Part shown: in pieces, positions 60,517-64,000 of the stretch
How the letters are laid out: each line of letters opens with the position of its first letter
How positions within the stretch are numbered: position 1 is the first letter of the stretch
Origin: Prado023 sp963706875
GTDB lineage: Bacteria > Actinomycetota > Actinomycetes > S36-B12 > CAIYMF01
Length of the DNA stretch: 64,000 bases
Assembly: GCA_963706875.1 (NCBI GenBank)
Contig: CAVPNW010000019.1
Span: 124,001 to 188,000 of the forward strand
Direction: 5' to 3'
Program-made: the position numbers and the translations under genes
The notes under the pieces: generated by a model
The model's input: only the letters and a program-made list of their open reading frames with translations
Database searches by the model: none
What the model was told of the DNA's origin: nothing

Positions 60517-60580
60517 TGTTCGCTCAGGGCGTGGGCAGGGCGCTCCCGACGCCGAGGATGGCGCCGACCGCGAGCGAACA
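60517..60580. repeat. Inverted repeat in the tig-clpP1 spacer
   Basis: Perfect 9-bp arms tgttcgctc (60517-60525) and gagcgaaca (60572-60580), 46 bases apart, with GC-rich subsidiary stems between. GTTCGC/GCGAAC halves resemble ClgR half-sites (GTTCGCTNNNNNGCGAAC-like) but the arms are too far apart for a single ClgR site. Confidence 0.5.
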
Positions 60581-60586
60581 GCGCGA

Positions 60587-60623
60587 GGCCCCCGCGTCCG
60601 GCCGAGTGACCGGGGCGGGGGCC
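60587..60623 (-). terminator. Terminator of tig
   Basis: Perfect 9-bp arms ggcccccgc (60587-60595) and gcgggggcc (60615-60623), 30 bases after the tig stop. Confidence 0.65.
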
Positions 60624-60652
60624 CGTGCCTGCGTTCGTGCTGCGTTCAGCGA

Positions 60653-61963
60653 TCAGCCGCCGAGGCCCGCCAGGCCACCGGCCGCCATGGCCGCGGCCAG
60701 GTCGGCGTTGAGCGCGTCGAGGTCCACCTCGGTTCCGGACGGGTCGACGATCTTCGCCTTCTCCATCACGAAGGCCAGCGCCTTGGCGCGGCGCACCTCG
60801 GTGACGGCCATCTGGACCTGACCCGCCGCGACCAGCTCGTTGGCGAACTGGTCGGGGGTCATCCCGTAGCGCGGCGCCTGCTGCATGAGCCAGGCCGAGA
60901 GCTCCTCCTGGGCGACCGTGAGCTCGTTCTCCTCGGCGATCCGGTCGAGCAGGATCGCGCTCTTGATCCGACCACGTGCCTCGGACTCGAACTCGGCCTT
61001 GTGGTCCTCGTCGCCGTGGCCGTCGTGGAAGTGCTCCTCGAGCTCACGGGCGATCAGGGACTCGGGCAGCGGGAAGTCCACGGAGTCCACGAGCTGCTCG
61101 TGGAGCTTCGTGCGCGCCTGGACGCCCTGCTCGACGCGCTTCATCCGGACCAGCCGGGAGCGCACGTCGTCGGTCAGCTCATCCATGGTGTCGAACTCGC
61201 TGGCCATCAGGGCGAAGTCGTCGTCGGCGGCGGGCAGCTCGCGCTCGCGCACCGTCGTGACCGTCACGGTGACGTCGATGTCCTTGCCCTCGTACTGGCC
61301 GGCCTCGGCCGGGAACGAGAACGAACGGACGTCGTCGGCCACGGCACCGCGGACTGCGTCGTCGAAGCCCGGCAGGGGCTCCTCCTTGCCGCCGACCTCG
61401 AAGCTCAGCGCCGAGGCCATGAGGTCCTCGACCTCCTCGCCATCGCATGCGCCGGCCAGGTCGACCAGCAGCACGTCGCCATCCTGGGCGGGACGCTCGA
61501 CGTCGGTCAGCGTCGCGAAACGGGCGCGAAGGGCATCGACCTGCTCGGTGACCTCCTCGTCGGTCGGCTCGGCGCCGTCGACCTCGACGACGAATGCGTC
61601 AAGGTCGGGCAGCTCGAACTCGGGTCGCACGTCCACCTCGACGGTGAAGGCCAGGTTCTGGCCGTCGTTGAGCTCCTGGACGTCGAAATCCGGGGTGCCC
61701 AGCGGCTTGAGGTTGTTCTCCGCAACAGCCTTCTCGAACGCCGCCGGGACAGCCTCGTTGACCGCCTCCTCGAGCACGAGGGCGCGGCCGAACCGCTGGT
61801 CGATCACCCGCGAGGGGACCTTGCCCTTGCGGAAGCCGGGGACGGTCACCTGGGCGGCGATGCGCTTGTATGCGGCGTCCAGTTGCGGGGCCAGCTCCTC
61901 GAAGGGCAGGTCGACGGTCAGCTTGACGCGGGTGGGCGAGAGGGTCTCGACGTCGCTCTTCAC
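60653..61963 (-). CDS. tig: Trigger factor
   Basis: 436 residues. Ribosome-bound chaperone and prolyl isomerase. Ribosome-binding loop GFRKGKVP near 43-50, PPIase domain (about 155-245), then the helical arm domain. The acidic stretch and the HDGHGDEDHK segment in the C-terminal domain are unremarkable. GTG at 61963. Tig upstream of clpP-clpX is the usual order, linking nascent-chain folding to proteolysis. Confidence 0.96.
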   Translation of the reverse strand: MKSDVETLSPTRVKLTVDLPFEELAPQLDAAYKRIAAQVTVPGFRKGKVPSRVIDQRFGRALVLEEAVNEAVPAAFEKAVAENNLKPLGTPDFDVQELNDGQNLAFTVEVDVRPEFELPDLDAFVVEVDGAEPTDEEVTEQVDALRARFATLTDVERPAQDGDVLLVDLAGACDGEEVEDLMASALSFEVGGKEEPLPGFDDAVRGAVADDVRSFSFPAEAGQYEGKDIDVTVTVTTVRERELPAADDDFALMASEFDTMDELTDDVRSRLVRMKRVEQGVQARTKLHEQLVDSVDFPLPESLIARELEEHFHDGHGDEDHKAEFESEARGRIKSAILLDRIAEENELTVAQEELSAWLMQQAPRYGMTPDQFANELVAAGQVQMAVTEVRRAKALAFVMEKAKIVDPSGTEVDLDALNADLAAAMAAGGLAGLGG

Positions 61964-62008
61964 AGCGGCGCACTCCTAGCAGGTTGCAGGGATGGAACGG
62001 ATCATCTG

Positions 62009-62081
62009 TCGGGGCGGGGAGACTCGAACTCCCGATCTCCTGCCCCCAAAGCAGGCGCGCTAGCCACTACGCTACGCCCCG
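62009..62081 (-). tRNA. tRNA-Pro (anticodon TGG)
   Basis: 73 nt. Acceptor cggggcg with cgccccg; anticodon stem cctgc/gcagg, loop tttgggg gives TGG; T-arm gggag-ttcgagt-ctccc. Discriminator A, CCA not encoded. 46 bases upstream of tig. Confidence 0.97.
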
Positions 62082-62174
62082 TGACTGCCGCTGCAGTCTA
62101 GTCCACAACAGGGGGTACCCTGTTCCTCGTCCCTGAGACCCCCGGCGGCACGCTGGCCGGGATCGCAGGGGCAC

Positions 62175-62248
62175 GCGGGTGTAGCTCAATGGTAGAGCCC
62201 CAGCCTTCCAAGCTGGCCATGCCGGTTCGATCCCGGTCACCCGCTCCA
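62175..62248 (+). tRNA. tRNA-Gly (anticodon TCC)
   Basis: 74 nt including an encoded CCA. Acceptor gcgggtg with cacccgc; anticodon stem ccagc/gctgg, loop cttccaa gives TCC; T-arm ccggttcgatcccgg. Marks the border between the core block and the accessory patch to the right, a typical integration neighbourhood. Confidence 0.97.
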
Positions 62249-62337
62249 TACGAAAACAGCCCTGGCCGACACCGGGATCGCGGCCCGTTCGCAGGCCGCG
62301 CACGCTTCCCCTCACAACCATTTCGTATTACGCTTCC

Positions 62338-62589
62338 GTGGTGGAGACGATCAAGGGCAAGCCAGTCACCGAGCAGGACATCCAGGACTGGGCAGACGAG
62401 GCCGAATGCGGCTACGACGTTGAGCAGCTGCCCAAGCGCGGCCGAAAGCCGATCGGCGACGGCCCTGCCAAGGTCGTCCCTGTTCGGATCGACGCCACCC
62501 TGCTGGCCGCGCTGACCGAACGCGCCGAGCGGGACCACGTCAGCCGCTCGGAGGCCATCCGGGCGGCCATCCGCTCCTACGTCGCGTGA
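62338..62589 (+). CDS. Ribbon-helix-helix antitoxin
   Basis: 83 residues. N-terminal half polar (toxin-binding type), C-terminal CopG/Arc ribbon-helix-helix fold: beta strand KVVPVRIDATLLAALTERAE, then VSRSEAIRAAIRSYV. GTG at 62338 (another GTG at 62341). Its stop overlaps the start of a truncated toxin gene (GTGA). With the toxin broken the antitoxin may be an orphan remnant or still regulate in trans. Confidence 0.82.
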   Translation: MVETIKGKPVTEQDIQDWADEAECGYDVEQLPKRGRKPIGDGPAKVVPVRIDATLLAALTERAERDHVSRSEAIRAAIRSYVA

Positions 62590-62670
62590 AGGTCCACGAC
62601 CCCGCACGCAAGCACGGCATCGACCCGGAGGACGCCATCCATGCTGCCGAGCATGATGGCGTCAGTGCGT
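62586..62670 (+). pseudogene. Truncated toxin gene of the RHH-antitoxin module
   Basis: GTG at 62586. The first 22 or so residues, MKVHDPARKHGIDPEDAIHAAEH, match the start of small toxins that pair with such antitoxins; full-length members run about 80-100 residues. After residue 23 the similarity ends in unrelated sequence that continues open to 62786 across the antisense 3' end of the neighbouring relE. The central and C-terminal catalytic part is missing, so the gene is probably dead, lost by deletion. Confidence 0.65.
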
Positions 62671-62708
62671 CAGTCCGACCAATCCCCCGAAGACTGCTCT
62701 GGGGGCGC

Positions 62709-62730
62709 GACTCGGGCAGTGCCGCGAGTC
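62709..62730 (-). terminator. Terminator-like hairpin after relE-type toxin
   Basis: Arms gactcg (62709-62714) and cgagtc (62725-62730) with further GGC/GCC pairing inside; six bases beyond the toxin stop. A second stem ccccc/ggggg lies just beyond. Confidence 0.45.
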
Positions 62731-62736
62731 CCTTGG

Positions 62737-63018
62737 TCAGCCGGGTCGGTAGGCGTAGCGACGGTGGTCGATGCGGAGAACGATGATCTCGCGGGTGGTG
62801 TCGTTGATCCGGTACAGCACGCGGTAGGTGCCGCGGCGCGCGGAATGGATGCCGGCGAGGTCGCCGCGCAGGGGTTTCCCCACGCGCCGGGGATCGCTGA
62901 TCAGGGCCCCGGTGAGGAACTCGATCACCGCTGCGGCGACGGCCTCAGGCAGCCCCACCTGGATCGCGCGGGCGGCGGGCGGTGTGACGACCAGCTCGTA
63001 GGGGTCCTCGCTGGTCAC
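62737..63018 (-). CDS. RelE/ParE-type toxin
   Basis: 93 residues. RelE fold: YELVVTPPAARAIQVGLPEAVAAAVIEFL, then GKPLRGDLAGIHSARRGTYRVLYRINDTTREIIVLRIDHRRYAYR. The basic GTYRVLYRI and the C-terminal HRRYAYR match ribosome-dependent mRNA interferases; whether it cuts mRNA or targets gyrase is not determined. GTG start overlaps the antitoxin stop (GTGA). Confidence 0.88.
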   Translation of the reverse strand: MTSEDPYELVVTPPAARAIQVGLPEAVAAAVIEFLTGALISDPRRVGKPLRGDLAGIHSARRGTYRVLYRINDTTREIIVLRIDHRRYAYRPG

Positions 63019-63287
63019 GGGCGCGGGCGCAGGGCGCGCACAGCGTCCACGCCGCGGACGACGTCACCGCTGCGGTAGGCGGCATCAGCCTCGCGGATGT
63101 CGGCCAGCGCATCGGGGTCGGACAGCACATCGAGGGTCTCCTCGAGCTGGGCCAGGTCCTCCGGGCTGAGGATCACGGCTGCCGCGTACCCATTGCGCGT
63201 CACAGTGACCCGCTCGTGCTCGCGCTCGACCCGGTCCACGACCTCGCTGAAGTGGTCTCGGACCTCCCGCAACGACTGGATGCTCAT
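63015..63287 (-). CDS. Phd/YefM-type antitoxin
   Basis: 90 residues. N-terminal DNA-binding Phd/YefM fold: SIQSLREVRDHFSEVVDRVEREHERVTVTRNGYAAAVILSPEDLAQLEETLDVL; the C-terminal acidic tail binds the toxin. ATG at 63287 is favoured because it coincides with the predicted transcription start of the -35/-10 pair upstream; a GTG at 63293 lies inside the operator. Coupled to the toxin by a four-base overlap. Confidence 0.88.
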   Translation of the reverse strand: MSIQSLREVRDHFSEVVDRVEREHERVTVTRNGYAAAVILSPEDLAQLEETLDVLSDPDALADIREADAAYRSGDVVRGVDAVRALRPRP

Positions 63288-63288
63288 G

Positions 63289-63323
63289 GCCACAATTGTG
63301 GCGCATCCAGGACTGCCCGGCAA
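63289..63323 (-). promoter_or_regulatory. Promoter and operator of the RelE-type module
   Basis: On the minus strand TTGCCG (63318-63323), a 17-base spacer and CACAAT (63295-63300), which would start transcription at or next to the ATG at 63287, a leaderless mRNA. The -10 is inside the perfect palindrome gccacaattgtggc (63289-63302), a natural site for autorepression by the antitoxin. Confidence 0.6.
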
Positions 63324-63698
63324 GGAGGCACCGAACAACCTTCGCGGGCAAATTGACATGAAGCACTGCGGGAGGCGCCGATAGTCACGCACCCTTGAGT
63401 GAGGACCAGGCGAGGATCCTCGATCCAGGCTCGTACATCAGATTCCGGAATGGCGACCCGACTGATCCGCGCCTGAGTCGGCACTCCATCTGACTGGCGG
63501 CTCGTGACGCGCTCGCCACAGACGGGAGTCTCCGCGACACCGACCAGGCGGCCAGGGTGCCGACCAAGCCCCTCCAGCGTCCCGCCCCGCGGAGCGCATC
63601 CTTCTGGGCGCCGAGATGCCGGCCCCAGCGCGCGCGACAGGGCGGCGGATAGCGGCACTGCCCGCGGGCGGGTCGGGCCTCGGCTGGGGTGGTGAGGG
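63324..63698. other. Gene-poor spacer after toxin-antitoxin patch
   Basis: 375 bases. A minus-strand reading of 63400-63520 gives TQARISRVAIPESDVRAW, which has a faint resemblance to helix-turn-helix or excisionase proteins, but it has no start, no ribosome site and no full domain. I see no confident gene; possibly a remnant. Confidence 0.45.
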
Positions 63699-64000
63699 TC
63701 AGCAGGGTGTCTCGGTGATGTCCCCGCCGGGGAAGGTGACTGTCAGGCAGCGGCCGTCATCGAGAGCGGCGGTGGCCCCGGTGTCGGTGAACTGCTTCAT
63801 CTGGTTGAACAGGGCGTCGCCCTCCTGCTCCCGGAACTGGGCGGCGAAGCCGTCGGTGGTCCCGTTAGCGTCCCGATACACCCGCGCCGCCTGGGCCAGG
63901 TCGGTCAGGGCGATGCGGGCGTTGTTCTCCTGGGTGTCGGCGAGGTCTCCCTGGTAGACGCTGACGACGGTGGGGTCGAGACGGATGATCCGGTCAGGCT
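63699..64000 (-). CDS. Unknown protein, C-terminal part (cut by window end)
   Basis: Open from the window edge to TGA at 63699-63701, about 100 codons; no start inside is convincing (a GTG at 63881 lies mid-domain). Sequence is polar and helical in the first part (LADTQENNARIALTDLAQAARVY), then a compact end with Cys in DDGRCLTVTFPGG and the final TPC, which could pair as a disulfide and so suggests a secreted or surface protein. No family recognised. Confidence 0.6.
   Translation of the reverse strand, partial: PDRIIRLDPTVVSVYQGDLADTQENNARIALTDLAQAARVYRDANGTTDGFAAQFREQEGDALFNQMKQFTDTGATAALDDGRCLTVTFPGGDITETPC

Noticed and set aside
60517..60580. ClgR operator for clpP1-clpP2
   Set aside because: Half-sites resemble ClgR boxes but are 46 bases apart; a ClgR site needs a spacing of a few bases.
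62101..62174. Additional tRNA between tRNA-Pro and tRNA-Gly
   Set aside because: No cloverleaf can be drawn in the 90 bases between them.
62338..63287. CRISPR-like or phage defence locus at the right end
   Set aside because: No direct repeat-spacer array, nuclease or helicase gene; only small toxin-antitoxin genes are supported.
63284..63658. 124-residue minus-strand frame with a helix-turn-helix-like stretch
   Set aside because: Overlaps the toxin-antitoxin promoter, no ribosome site, and only about 20 residues resemble anything.

Overview
The window is chromosomal DNA of a high-GC (roughly 70 percent by eye) Gram-positive bacterium of the Actinomycetota. Evidence: an hrcA-dnaJ unit with a CIRCE operator; a leucyl-tRNA synthetase with the AMSKS form of the KMSKS loop; DUF3097, DUF4233 and DUF2344 families; paired clpP genes; frequent GTG starts; and a gene order close to the conserved block tig-clpP1-clpP2-clpX / folC-DUF4233-ndk-mreBCD-mrdA-rodA / radical SAM-DUF2344 / rne-rplU-rpmA-obgE-proB-proA-nadD-LCP-rsfS / leuS-degV-comEA-comEC-holA-rpsT-lepA / hemW / hrcA-dnaJ. 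A full mreBCD-mrdA-rodA operon argues against Mycobacterium and Corynebacterium. The genus cannot be fixed from this sequence.

Layout. 1-1.9 kb: heat-shock genes hrcA and dnaJ (cut by the window edge), minus strand, with CIRCE. 2.0-5.4 kb: a plus-strand insert with an LsrG-like monooxygenase, an iron alcohol dehydrogenase, DUF3097 and a proline-rich DUF4190 membrane protein. 5.5-14.5 kb: hemW, a lipoprotein, two tandem acyl-CoA ligases, lepA, a frameshifted membrane-protein gene and rpsT. 14.7-23.5 kb: holA, comEC, comEA, plsY, degV, leuS. 23.9-28.3 kb: a small conserved protein, tRNA-Ala(GGC), then histidine phosphatase, rsfS, LCP-like protein, nadD and a 47-residue membrane protein. 28.4-33.5 kb: proA, proB, obgE, rpmA, rplU. 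33.6-39.6 kb: RNase E/G and a B12-type radical SAM / DUF2344 pair. 40-44.3 kb: a membrane methyltransferase, ppk2, DUF2207 and lemA. 44.4-50.1 kb: the cell-elongation operon, its genes coupled by overlapping start and stop codons. 50.2-57.6 kb: ndk, DUF4233, folC and, on the opposite strand, a membrane protein, valS and a Pro/Ala-rich anchored protein. 57.7-62.1 kb: clpX, clpP2, clpP1, tig, tRNA-Pro. 62.2-64 kb: tRNA-Gly followed by a small accessory patch with a decaying toxin-antitoxin pair, an intact RelE-type module and the 3' part of an unknown gene.

Most genes are core functions: protein quality control (DnaJ, Tig, ClpXP), translation (LeuS, ValS, LepA, S20, L21, L27, RsfS, Obg, RNase E), wall growth (MreBCD, PBP2, RodA), DNA uptake and replication (ComEA, ComEC, HolA), NAD, folate, heme and proline metabolism. 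I see no CRISPR array, prophage, insertion sequence or biosynthetic cluster.

The least-explained signal lies between genes. Several spacers hold nested palindromes whose arms also repeat directly (arrangement A-B-B'-A'). Two families occur twice (70 bp and 43 bp). Two other elements are each 169 bp with the same arm geometry but different arm sequences. Other points of interest are a twice-frameshifted gene before lepA, a likely leaderless toxin-antitoxin promoter, insertions in ProB and FolC, and a His-rich repeat tail on RNase E. No clearly new multi-gene system was found.
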